This document shows positions 37,001-47,206 of a stretch of 64,000 bases of DNA, piece after piece. Every line of letters starts with the position of its first letter. Within the stretch, counting starts at the first letter, position 1. The translations under genes were made by a program, and so were the position numbers. Origin of the DNA: Magnolia sinica (Eukaryota; Streptophyta; Magnoliopsida; Magnoliales; Magnoliaceae); contig NC_080584.1 of assembly GCF_029962835.1 (NCBI RefSeq), positions 77,094,862-77,158,861 on the forward strand, in the 5' to 3' direction. Below the pieces are notes generated by a model. It was given only the letters and a program-made list of their open reading frames with translations, was not told where the DNA came from and made no database searches.

Positions 37001-40000
37001 CAGTAATCTTAAAGAAGACATCTGAAATAGTATAAATGGAGTACTAAGATAATTGAAAAAAGTTTGCCATTATGGTCTTAAGTATACTAAATATTTAAAG
37101 TACTAGAAGGGTACATTGATAGAAATTGGATATTAGATTCAATTAAATATAAGTTCACAAGTTGTTACATGTTCACTCTTAGAGGAGTGATAGTTTTCTA
37201 GAAGTCTAAGAAGAAGACTTGTATCTTTTAGGTCATGATGGTGTCTGACAATATTGCTCTTATAATTACATGCGAAGAAGTAAAATTACTAAAAATTTCC
37301 TTTTAGATATACCCACGCATGTAGGGTATACCTGTTGCACAATTATGCTACATTATGATAGCCAAGTTGTTATAATTATAATAAACAATGAAAATTTTAA
37401 ATATCTACGTCTGAAGTATAAATTGGTCAAGCAATTAATAAAAAAAATGCGATAATTACAATTGACTTTGTGAGGTCCATGGATAATCTATTTGATCCAC
37501 TAGTTAAAGTACTAGTCAGAGAGTTAGTGATGTGTACATCAATGAAAATGAGTCTGAATTCTACTTACATAAATCACTAGCAATGAGAACTCAACATATA
37601 TGACTGGAGGTCCTAAGAACTAGGTGTAATAGGTGATAATAAACTTCCTTTAAATGATTTGAATCAACACTGCATATGTGTAAATTGGGAGCCCAATTCC
37701 TATATATGATGTGGCAGTGTCATAACCTATATAGCAGGGAAGGTTGGATTATGTTCTTAATGAGTTCCATAATTGTGGTATAGTAGAATGTTTAATTACA
37801 TGTACATTTTCAATCGACTTAAATATATGAGTGTGAAAGTGAGGCCACTTCCTATGAGAATTAGAAAATTCTTTAAAGCATTTATGAAACTGGAATAAAG
37901 CACATGGTCTTAATGTGTTAGCTTAAAAAATTCAAGTTGCTTAGAGAGGTGTGTGTGATGTGTTTGAATTGTAAAGATAGTTCAAAATTTATATTACTAT
38001 CACCCAACAAATCAAATATGTTTATGCTAGGTAATGTTTAAATCTTTAAGATACTATTATTGATACACTTTGTCTCATTGATTTGCCTAATTTATTTTCT
38101 CTATGTCTATTTTTGCGATTTTTTCAAAATTTTAAATTATGAGATTTGCTCAGAAAAATGAATTTAAATAATTAGAAAAAAGAAGTTATTTTTCCTATAT
38201 AAATCATTTAGTGTTAGTTATTCTCCTTTGTTTTGGTGTTGCTTTTAATCCCACAAGTGAGAAGAGGGCTTTTATATTAGATAGCTTTGTTTGTAGTTTG
38301 TTGGAAAGCAAGATTATGCCAAGAGAGCAACTTGGCACATGTGGGTAGGTCCATGACTACCGTTATGGTTGTAGCATGGTGAGGCGAGGCACGGGCCATT
38401 CTCACCATGCATTTATATGTCATTAATGTGCTTCCTCACATGCACCTCATGTCTAATGACTGTCTCTGATTTATTTATAAATGCTTCTCGTTTCTCGTTA
38501 CAAATACACAGAAATCAATATTGTATCTAACTCTTTAGTCACTGTGTTTTTTTATGTATATTTTTTTCCGAGCAAATCAGAATGAATAAGCTTATATTTG
38601 TGTGGTTAAGATTGTGTATATACTTGATTCAAGATGTTCATTGTGGGGGAGAGATGTTGCATTTTGGGATAGAGTTGTTGAGACTTAATGCATTGAAAAT
38701 CTTCTTTATGGGGGTATCTTTAAAATAAAGAATGTAATGTGCTTCATCTTTCCACATAATTCTTCTATTATTTATTTTCTACGTTCTTTTTATTTTCTGC
38801 ATCTCCAAAAATAAGACCCAAGGCCAAACGCAAGTGGACCTAGCAAGACCTAAACACGATCAAACCGGGAACAAGTACTCCAGGAATTCGCCCCTGACCC
38901 AATCCATTGGCTTCCCTAAATATAGTTTTGCTAACGATATATATACACCAAACTGTGCTACATGTGCAAGATTTAAGCCGCTCATCAAGCGGCTCTAATG
39001 TTGCAGAGCCTAGAATTATAAATTATTATTATTATTATTATTTTAAAGCTGATATGATCAGTCAAAGGGGTAAAAAAACAATTAACTTATTGAAATTAAA
39101 ACCCAATGTTTACATTCAATGTACCCGTGGCCGACCTGGTGAGTTAACCCGGATGGGAAGACGAGTAGGATAAGTGGGTGAGACAGATAACTTGATGAAT
39201 CATGAGGGACATAGAGCCTTGGTAAGTTGTTGATAGTAACAAACCAAATACGCCAACCGGACCAGGTTTGGATTAACTCGGGGATGAGTTGAGTTGAAGT
39301 GTGAATGAGTTGCCAGGCTATTGTTAGAGGGTTCGGCCTAACTGACAAAGACATTTTAGAAAGAGGCAGTTTGGATGGTGATCCCAACACCAGCCAGCTA
39401 GCTGGCGTTAAAGTTATGTGGGCCCCGAGATGATGTATGTGTTTTATCCGCTGTCCATCCATTTGGCCAGTTGATTTTAGGGCATGAGCCCAAGAACGAG
39501 GAAGATACAAATATCAGGTGAACCACACCACAAGAAATAGTGGTGATTGAACTCCTACATTTAAAAGGGTCCTTGCCCATTCTAATGTTTATTTGCCATC
39601 TAATATGTTAAGTCACCTAACGCTAGATGAAAAGAAAAATTAAATATCAGCTTGATGCAAAGCTTCTGTCGGCCCCAGGAAATTTAAATGGTAAGAGTTT
39701 AATCCCCATTGTTTCCTGTGGTGTGGTCCACTTGATCGATTTGGATCTACTTAATTTTTGGGTTCATACCCTAAAATGAGCTAGAAAATGGATGAACGGC
39801 TTGGATAAAATGTATACATCATGATCAAGCCATAAGGCTTTGAAACCAGCTAGTGGCTGGTGTTGGAGCCACCAGTCAAACCGCGACCCTTTAGAAAGTC
39901 GGTGGCTGCCTTTCCCTGGTTGCAAGGACGAATGAATGTCCCAATCGATCCCACAATGTGCCAAACTTCAAAAGAAAGTGGGCCGCAGTACCTAGGTATT

Positions 40001-42225
40001 CGGTATACAAATAGAAAACTATTCAGTGTTTCTAAGGGACGAGTATTGCTTACCGACGGTAGGTAGCCGCTGCCAGTCCGTGCGGACGCGGATTTCCTGC
40101 AAAAGCCTTTCGCAAGTTCCCGTGCAAGGATGCTGGGTGAGGCCCAGCGAGATGTTTATGAGAAATCTACCCCGTTCATCCATTTTGAGAGCTTTGTTTA
40201 GGATATTTTACCAAAATTTATGTGTATCCAAAACTTAAGTGGATCACACTAGAGTAAACAGTGGAGATTTAGTGTAAATCGTTGAAACGGTTTGGATGTC
40301 ATATAAAAATCAAGGTGGAGCACAGGAAGGTTTCAAAGGTAGGAATTTCTTTTCCCTCTCGTGTGACCCACTTTAGTTTTGGATTCACCTTATTTTTGGT
40401 ATCGTTTCCTAGAATGAGCTCTCAAAATGGATAGACGGTGTGTTTTCTCAAAAACATATCAGTGGCCCCACCTAGCATCCTTGCACAGCAACTTCTTGCC
40501 TGAAGGCTTTAGCAGGAAATCCGCGCCACGGATCCAAATCTCAGGTGGATCACAGCACATGAAACAGTGGTGATTGAACGCCCATCATTAAAAACATCTA
40601 GTGGGCCACGAAAGTTTTAGTTTGTGTTTTCCCTTCATCCAGGTCATGTGTGACCTAATTGACAAGTTGGATGGAAAATAGACATTAGTGGACGCTAGAA
40701 AGTTTTAATGGTGTTCATTCAATCACCACTGTTTTCCTAGGGTGTGGTCCACCTAAGATTTGGATCTGATTCATATACGGCTATCCAACCATCTACTTGT
40801 GAGGCGTATGGTAGATATAACATACCACAAAAATTAACACTGATTAAATGATCCTAACCATCGAAATGAAAAAAGTTCATGGAAAAAAAAGTTCATGAAC
40901 ATTGGCACATGTGTTTTGGACTACCAAAGTATAAGCAAATTCAACATACCTAGCTCAGATCTGGAGAGTCGCACGTACAACACGTTCCCACCATTATTGA
41001 ACCGTTGGATATCCAATAAATCCGTCCACCACATCATACACCCAATCCCACTAACGTGCGCATACCCCGTGCAAGAGCAGTTCCTCAAACACCTCTCCTC
41101 ACAAGCTTTCTTATTCTCCAGGACAACCCAATCAGCCAAATCAGGTAATTTCACCCCACGCACCTTGAAAAATCCATCCTTCTCGCATTCCAGCTTTCTC
41201 CTCCTAACACACCCACGTGTCCAATTCCCATTACTCCACTCCTCCAGAGACCTTGGCTCAAAACCCTTCAAACAGCTACATATAGGTGTATCAGCTTCGG
41301 TGCACCACCCAAAGTTCCCACACTTGCCATACATCTCACAATCGCTTACGGGCTCTCTCCATATCACATTCCAAGCCATCTTATATTCATCCCACTGTAA
41401 TTCTTCTTCTCTTCCATCCCATGTGGTCACGAACCTCATCAAATCTGAGGCGTTCATCATATTGTATGTGAAATATATCTTCCCCTCTTCATTTTCGTTG
41501 CTTAATCGAAAACCATAGAGATACTGCTGCCGCATGTGGGGAACACCTTGGAACTTCTGTCCATCCCATCGACCGGTTCTCCACCGTCTGTTTATCCCCT
41601 TCCACAACACGTTCTGTCCCTGTCCTTGTGGGTCCATCCCAAATGAGAATTTCCCTGGAGATGGATCGTTCGGTGTCATCCATGATCTGGTGAGCTGATT
41701 CACACCCGTTCGTAGGTCCAGTCCAACTTTCATGCCAGGTAGGAATGTGTCAGTGGGATGGTCGAAGCTCTGCCACAAGATACTATGCAAATTATCATTG
41801 GAGTCCCTCTTCTGGAGAATGAGATTCGCATTGTCCATGATCATGGCGATGGAGTTGTTCGATGTCATTGAGACATTAGAAGACCATATAATTTTGTGGG
41901 TCCCATCTAAAATCTTGAGATTTCCATCGGATTCAATGGTGAGAACTCCAGAGGAATCTGTAAGCGGGCTTTCTCGGTTGGCGACCCACACAACGGTTTG
42001 CATGGGGATCTTGTGGTACCATATTCCGACGTAGCGGTTTGTGGAATTGCCAGGGCTGAAGAAGCCCAGTTCGGCAACACCGTTGGCTGAGATGAGCGTT
42101 TGTCCATCGCTGATGGATTCGCCTTGTGATATGGTGGATGCAGCTTGAGAAAATAGTGAGGGTTGGTCGTAGAAGAGAAAGAGAGAAAGAAGGAAAGTGC
42201 TTGCATTTATGCAGCTGATATACAT
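27480..42225 (-). CDS. G-type lectin S-receptor-like serine/threonine protein kinase (seven exons, 829 aa, intact)
   Basis: Exons: 40950-42225, 31613-31717, 31096-31298, 29730-29940, 28919-29156, 28590-28740, 27480-27785. Every intron has GT/AG ends, phases agree, and total coding length is 2490 nt. Product: signal peptide (about 1-27), B-lectin domain ([25 protein letters not shown]), S-locus glycoprotein domain, EGF-like segment (CGNFGWC), PAN domain ([11 protein letters not shown]), transmembrane helix in exon 2 ([20 protein letters not shown]), then the kinase. Kinase landmarks are [13 protein letters not shown] (Lys about 540), HRDLKASN (Asp about 636), DFG (about 654) and GYMSPEYAM. It is an RD kinase, and the C terminus has the family ending [11 protein letters not shown]. 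Length and exon plan match the SD-1 clade. Plasma-membrane recognition receptor; ligand unknown. The ATG at 42225 is chosen because it gives a signal peptide; an upstream in-frame ATG at 42375 would place the TATA motif inside coding sequence. Confidence 0.93.
29941..31095 (-). other. Third intron of the receptor kinase gene with inverted-repeat element fragments
   Basis: 1155 bp between exons 3 and 4. Fragments of the GGGCCCACCGTGATG family lie near 30027-30130 and 30270-30365. An unrelated open frame on the plus strand at 30719-30985 has no domain and I do not call it a gene. Confidence 0.6.
31830..32400 (+). mobile_element. LINE (L1-type) 3' fragment with RNase H-like domain remnant
   Basis: Two overlapping frames (31840-32094 and 32046-32234) encode pieces of the plant RVT_3 RNase H-like domain: [22 protein letters not shown], then [21 protein letters not shown] 1-nt shift separates them. 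A T-rich run and a CTTATATAAAAAGGGTTCATG tail follow. 5' truncation and a 3' untranslated tail suit a LINE, though such RNase H domains also occur in other retroelements. Confidence 0.6.
33566..34370 (+). mobile_element. Solo LTR, 805 bp, inserted in the copia gag remnant
   Basis: It starts TGAAGGGGTTTTCC and ends TCCCCCAACA, with flanks CTTAG (33561-33565) and TTTAG (34371-34375), a 5-bp duplication with one change. On both sides the copia gag reading frame runs on (DMSL before, DDLI after), so the insertion point is well fixed. A TATAAATA box is at 33883-33890, and CGACTAGT/CGACTGGT words recur upstream of it. Confidence 0.75.
33987..34034. repeat. (GA)n microsatellite
   Basis: About 24 uninterrupted AG units downstream of the TATA box of the solo LTR. 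It would be in that LTR's transcript leader. Confidence 0.95.
36657..36789 (+). mobile_element. tRNA-derived SINE with 15-bp target duplication
   Basis: The 5' part has an A-box-like CTTGCTCGGGTGGTAGAG and a B-box-like GGGTTCAAG at tRNA spacing. A GT-rich segment and a poly(A) tail follow. The 15-bp duplication AATCATGCTATGCCG occurs at 36642-36656 and 36790-36804. The body is about 120 bp, and the host site is the copia RT remnant. It resembles plant Au-like SINEs in plan; I could not assign a family. Confidence 0.85.
39384..39866. mobile_element. Inverted-repeat element with CCAACACCAGCC ends
   Basis: The left end CCCAACACCAGCCAGCTAGC is the inverse of the right end GCTAGTGGCTGGTGTTGG. Inside these come the window-wide family arms (GGGCCCCGAGATGATGTATG, ATCCATTT; then ATGGATGAACGGCTTGGAT, TATACATCATGAT). 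About 480 bp, no coding capacity, target duplication not found. It lies in the first intron of the kinase gene. Confidence 0.65.
40084..40527. mobile_element. Inverted-repeat element with GGACGCGGATTTCCTGC ends
   Basis: The left end GGACGCGGATTTCCTGCAAA is mirrored by TTAGCAGGAAATCCGCG at the right, and the inversion extends over about 60 bp (GCAAGGATGCTGGGTGAGGCCC against GTGGCCCCACCTAGCATCC). The inner arms match the common family. The right flank is itself interior sequence of another family member. It is close to the donor site of intron 1. Confidence 0.7.
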
Positions 42226-42351
42226 CTTCGGTATTGCAATGCAACGAAAATCAAAAGCTAACCTCCGTATAAGTAAGAAAGTAAATGGGAGTAAATGGGA
42301 CGCGGAATGCATACAGACCCGGTCACTGCCAACATGCTGCTGGTCGGTGCG

Positions 42352-42360
42352 TATTTTATA
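42352..42360 (-). promoter_or_regulatory. Candidate TATA box of the receptor kinase gene
   Basis: TATAAAATA on the minus strand, about 127 bp upstream of the chosen start codon. That would allow a leader of roughly 100 nt. Position and match are good but nothing else supports it. Confidence 0.4.
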
Positions 42361-42375
42361 ATGCTGTACGTCCAT

Positions 42376-43440
42376 TTTGTCAGCTAATTTTAGGGCCTGT
42401 TTGTTTTTTCAATGCGTTGGTAAATGCATTTTCCCTTAGCATTTATTACTTGCCCATGTAAATGCAGTGAAGAAGTGGCGGAAGCCATCATTTGGATTTC
42501 ACGTATTTGAAAATTTTCTAAAAATGAGAGAAATGACAATTCCCGCGTTCGCTGAGGCAAGAAAAATGAGTGGGAACGGATTGGCTACTCCGCCCTAACA
42601 CCAGCCATTTCGCGGCTTGTCGGTTCTCTGTGGAGCCCACCATGATGTATGTGTGTCCTTCATGCTGTCCATCTATTTATATATATTATTATATGATATG
42701 AGAAAAAAATGCAATCATATCTCAATCTCAAGTGGACCACATTACAGGAAATGTGTGCTTATGTGTAGATGGGCAGGGTTCTCGCGTCCTAGCAACCGTC
42801 CTTTCAGTAATCCAGATCGCTCATCTATCTCTAGCCCACTGCGGTGTACCGTCCTACTAATCTCATAGTTTCATCGTCATCGATTAGACTGCAAGGGATT
42901 GATGGACTAGGGATCTGCTCCATCCACACTGTGGCCCATGATTTAGACCATTTGAATTGTTATGCAAGGATGTCACGTGTCAATTTGAAACACGTGTGAG
43001 ATCTGACCTTTCCATTAGGTAGGGCACACTGTTTGGAAATTTTCCAAAATTTCAGCCGTCAATTTGAACATAAATATCAAACTGATTGTTAATAATTTTC
43101 AGTATGCATCCATTTATTTTGAATAGTGTGGCCCACCTAAGGTGTGAAATGGCCTGATTTTTGAAGCAAAAGATCTAAGCATTATGTCCAACCATTTGGA
43201 AAGCTCGGATCTTGTACACGTGTTTCTTGTTGGCAATTCGACTGCTGTGCGGAATGTGGATGGTAACTATACCGTGGATGCTTTGGAAAATGAACGGTCA
43301 TGAAAGTAAACTAATTTAATAGATGGATGGATGCATTGTGGTCAATATCACTGTCACCATAGAACATAGCCGTATATCTGCATGGACCGCATCAGACACG
43401 GTGGTGTGATATAGGTATATCACAACAGATGTACGCCAGT
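42376..43440. other. Upstream region of the receptor kinase gene
   Basis: No gene is seen. A left end of the CCAACACCAGCC type lies near 42598 (TAACACCAGCCATTTCGCGG), followed by GGAGCCCACCATGATGTATGTG, with no matching right end. The rest includes a GTGTGGCCCACCTAAGG fragment near 43130. Confidence 0.4.
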
Positions 43441-43556
43441 CGAAAATGTCCAAGTATATGAAAACATGAGAAGCAAAAGACAATGTCTATCATAAGTTGT
43501 GCGGGATCAGATGGAATAGAAAAGAAACAAGTAGCGGATAAAGATATACAATCATC

Positions 43557-43988
43557 CTATAATTTAAAAATAACAAGGAAGGCAAGAAAAAGGACACCGA
43601 CGCCAACTATAAGGGCACAAAATATCTCTCTGTCTGTTAAGCGAAGATCATCAGTCGATATGGCCTTGGAAACCATGGCCGGGGTCACCGGTGTCGTCTG
43701 TATCGTCTGTCGGATGGACGACGATGTATAATGACGGATGTCCAGGTCATCAAAAAATGCAGCATACTGAACTGTATGAGAATCCGTGCAAGGTCTCGAT
43801 GGTGCACATGCCTTACTGAAGTGACCGTCCCAGTATGCAACTGCCTCCTTCTAGTTCTTAAATGCGCAGTGTCTCGCTCCAGAAAATCCCTCCACCTCTA
43901 ACCTCGCGTCGTCCCAAGACACGTATATTCTAGGCCTACGTCCCACCAACATGACGTAATACTTCTCCTTGCGTATCTGCATTGACAT
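43557..43988 (-). pseudogene. PIF/Harbinger element B, third ORF (hybrid-binding-type domain plus membrane segment), one in-frame stop
   Basis: A 144-codon frame with one TAG at 43851-43853. The start carries KEKYYVMLVGRRPRIYVSWD followed by E-x-E-G-F-S-G, the same domain pattern as the third ORF of element A. The end has a hydrophobic stretch (ALIVGVGVLFLAFLVIF) directly before the stop. Overall identity to A is low, but domain order, length, strand and place after the Myb-like gene are the same. Because of the internal stop it is absent from a simple open-frame scan. ATGCAG near the start could again be a splice acceptor. Confidence 0.6.
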
Positions 43989-44307
43989 ATCATTAATTGG
44001 CACAAGTCATTAATGATCTTTATAGTATCCATAATTACAACCAATTACCTACTGGGTAATATGTCAGTGATGCAAGTGTCACCATAACTTGCGCGAAACA
44101 AAAGCCTGCATATAGTTCAATTTAATAACAATAATCTCTATCAATGCACGCGTTGTGTTCAAGTATTAATAACAAGTGATGTGTTATCCAAAAGTGCAAC
44201 AAGAAATAAATAGAAATATCCAAAATTAAGTTTTACAAGTCCAAAAAATAATATAGTTAATGACTTGTCTTAAAGGCAAAGCCTACGAAATGATTGCTTC
44301 CAGCCAG

Positions 44308-45475
44308 TCAAATTAGGGAAAATGTTCTTTCATACGTGCGGTCTACCCCATTCAGCAACATTCTTATGAATAAAATTCTCTTCTCTTTGGCAAAGTTAAG
44401 GAAGGAGGCCCCATACGCTTCTTCTTTTGATAGCAACTTCGTTGCCCATAAGACCTCATCAGCCGTCAGTCCCTCCAACTCTTCTAAAGCCAGTATAATT
44501 TGTGCCATCCGACCAAAGTTCAGACCCCTGTCAATGGAAATGGCAATTGACTTCATGGCACCCCCAATATCGACCATCCCGGTGCCAATCTGATGTTCAG
44601 GTCGCTCCACCCTCGGTCTCTTTTTAGAATTAACCGTGAAATTCATGTTGCGGGAGGCATTCCCATGCTGTGTCGGACTCGGACAAGGAATGTTGTCGCC
44701 TCCAGGGCTGTCGTCAGACCAATGGATATGCGGTGCATCATCACCACGTTCTTCAGAAGATATTATGTTAATATCATCATTCAGATCAACAGTGTGGTTA
44801 GACTACACATCTGTATCTCTCCATCGAAGAGTGGTTGCACAGGGAGGGAAGTTACCAGTGGTAGATGTTTTACCAGTAGCCCTGTCATTTTCGAAAATGA
44901 ACTCGAGATCATCATATCTGGGCATGGGTTTGCCGCGAAACTAGGCAGCATCTGGATGAGACTAGACAAAACACAAAAAAAAGAACCAGTCATTAACATT
45001 GCACTTTGTATGATGAGATATGATGTAACTGTTAAAGAAACTACACCTTAACGTAGTCCATCCACACTTCATCTGATGCGACAACAATTTGTAGGTCTGG
45101 GTCCCATCCAAAACCAGACGCACTTCGTAGATCGTTGACAGTGAAGAAGTTTTTTTTCACTGTGCGGATGCAATTTTTTACGTTCGCATTAGTGATCTTG
45201 AGGCGTAACTTCAACATCATATTTTCAACGATTCCTGTAAATGATTCTATTTTAAATCCAGCACCACTTCGTCTTCCAGTAATGACTAACTCCATTAATC
45301 CGTCAATTAGGATGTCGTCCATGTCGTCCGTCCAACGAAGGACACCTCCATAGGACTGGTCCTCAGTTCCACTGTTCAGTGTATGTTTCCTGGGCGATCT
45401 CCGTGGGGTACTAGTAGGTGATCCCACGTGATATTTCGTCGGAGTAGATAGTACAGAGTCTCTATTCGATGACAT
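44308..45475 (-). pseudogene. PIF/Harbinger element B Myb/SANT-like protein, two in-frame stops
   Basis: Exon 1 is 45047-45475 and exon 2 is 44308-44961, with an 84-nt intron placed exactly as in element A. Exon 1 is open (WTDDMDDILIDGLMELV). Exon 2 has a TAG at 44941-44943 where A has CAG, and another TAG in the linker near 44804. The tail with EELEGLTADEVLWATKLLS is still readable. Compared with A there are many substitutions but hardly any indels, so selection or recent loss is plausible. Confidence 0.85.
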
Positions 45476-45690
45476 GGAGCCACTTTGGTCTACCTCAATC
45501 TATAAGAAGATAAATGATGCGACAATAAGTTGAAAAAATTATTCTACCGCATGAGTAAATAATATGAAGTCCAAAAAAGCTTGCATATTAAATAAAACAA
45601 AATATGTCACACAGAAAATAGTGATCTAATTTAACAGTCTTGAATGATACTCAGTTAAACCATCTTTGATGTACGATCATTACAATGCAT

Positions 45691-47097
45691 TTAATTTGTT
45701 TGACTCACTAGATGAGCTTGGTTCCACATTCTGGAAGCTATTTCATCGCGTTTTCTGGCCCACTCCTCTCTTTCATGTGGAGTGACATTCAACAGCACAC
45801 GGCCTTCATCGAGGACGGATACTTCTGTAGGTGATGGGATCACACCATCGGCACCACAACTTGACGACTCCTCAACCTCAAACATGTCATCGTTTCCAGA
45901 TATTCTTATGAAGTTGTGTAACACACAACAAGCTAGCATTATCTTTACTTGAGTTTGTATCGGATATTGTGGAGCAGTCTTCAGAATTGGGAACCTGGCT
46001 TTCAAAACTCCAAAACATCTTTCTATTATATTCCTCAGTTGTGCATGGTGATAATTGAATAACTCCCGAGCATTGGATGGTTTCCGACCGATACAATCTC
46101 ATTGAGATGGTAACGTACACCACGATATGGGGCCATGAAACCGGGTGAGTGCGCATATCCTGCATCAACTACGTAGTATTTACCTACATTTTAAAAATAA
46201 TTTCTGATCAATATCAATTCTTATTCGTTTCATGTTATAAAGCCATTAGAGTATTTGATGTCCATAGGTTTTACCACTAGGTATTACGAAATGATCGTTT
46301 GAGTGAGTCAAGGCACTTTGCAAAATGCGTACATCTGATGCGGAGCCTTCCCATCCCGCTTATGCGTACACGAACTTCATGTCGAACTTGCAAGCAGCCA
46401 GGACATTTTGTGATATATATCCTTTCCTATTTCGATAGACAGCACTATCTACGGATGTTACGAAAGATGGGATGTGTGTCCCATCAATTGCTCCGATACA
46501 ATCCTAAGTTAAACTTGTTAATCATTATGTGATATTGGCATATGTAATTCAATCCCGACAGATCGTAATTAATTGTGATGAGTATATGTATTATCATACC
46601 TGAAAGTAATCCGCCCAATGTGGGTTGGATGAAATCTCAGATGTGGTATCGAGTGTAGGTAGTGTAACAAAGTCTGCATATAAATAGACGACTGCATCCA
46701 AGACTCAATTAAAATATCGACTTACGGTTTTGCCTGACCTTATAAAATGATGTCCAATCACTCGGTTCTGGACATTGTGGCTTAATGTATGAAGAAACAT
46801 GACAAGTTGTTCTTCCATACTTATGTGTTTTGCATCCGCCAACAGTCCCTTATCTCGCAAGATTGAGGAAAGATTGAAGAACGTGATCTTTTTCATCCGA
46901 AGTTACGAAACACAATCAGTCTCCCTTGCCCTAATAATCCCATTGATAATATGGGCACGGTCATAATCAGCAGACCTGGGAGGGTTTCGAAAGAGGTACG
47001 TGCGACAATACTCCCCAGCAACAATTGCAGCAGATCCCACAACCAATATAACCACGAAGAATTCTAAGTCTTCGTTCGACCAGTCGCTCCTAGCCAT
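45691..47097 (-). pseudogene. PIF/Harbinger element B transposase, multiply broken
   Basis: Exon 1 (46600-47097) has a TAA and a TGA where A has CAA and CGA. A 96-nt intron (46504-46599) precedes exon 2. Exon 2 opens with DCIGAIDGTHIP, so the first catalytic Asp is present (codon 46483-46485). It then has a stop near 46362 and at least two frame shifts before the C-terminal part (45691-46005). The codons for VVDAGYA-type and IIERCF-type blocks remain. This element cannot make transposase. Confidence 0.85.
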
Positions 47098-47206
47098 ATT
47101 GATTCACCCCTCTCTATATAGGATGCATGTGACTTTGATTAGGACGAGGACACGACAATATGTATTTTGGGACAGAAAAATTACATTGATGGGTTTTAAT
47201 GGATGT

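Larger units (their letters stand above)
32440..38810 (+). mobile_element. Decayed Ty1/copia LTR retrotransposon
   Basis: Flanking direct repeats of about 0.5 kb (about 32440-32975 and 38290-38800) share blocks such as ATGTCTAATGRCTRTCTCT, AAATCAGAA and GTATCWTYAA..ATAATTCTTCTAYTATT. They are strongly diverged, so the element is old. Between them, in broken frames and in copia order: gag ([16 protein letters not shown] near 33490; knuckle [10 protein letters not shown] near 34590), integrase core remnants near 35240-35450, integrase C-terminal part (35663-36076, with [17 protein letters not shown] and EEAMSSP), and RT remnants with a YVDDM-type box near 36490. No intact gene. Exact ends were not found. 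Confidence 0.75.
31718..40949 (-). other. First intron of the receptor kinase gene, 9232 bp, filled with transposable elements
   Basis: The donor is GAGCTAG/GTATGT at 40950/40949 and the acceptor is TTTCTGTGCAG/GTGAG at 31718/31717. In SD-1 receptor kinases this intron, between the ectodomain exon and the transmembrane exon, is normally short. Here it contains a LINE 3' fragment, a copia element with two further insertions, and two inverted-repeat elements near the donor end. All retroelements inside lie antisense to the gene. Confidence 0.85.
43557..47097 (-). mobile_element. PIF/Harbinger DNA transposon, element B (minimum extent)
   Basis: Same gene order, strand, spacing (about 215 and 319 bp) and intron positions as element A 40 kb away, with considerable divergence. 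The Athila-type LTR begins 110 bp beyond the transposase start, so the right end may have been cut by that insertion. No terminal repeats were found. Confidence 0.8.

Noticed and set aside
40895-41518. 207-codon plus-strand frame
   Set aside because: Antisense shadow of the receptor kinase ectodomain exon.
42226-42375. N-terminal extension of the receptor kinase to the upstream ATG at 42375
   Set aside because: It would add 50 residues before the signal peptide and include the TATA-like motif. The family starts at the signal peptide.
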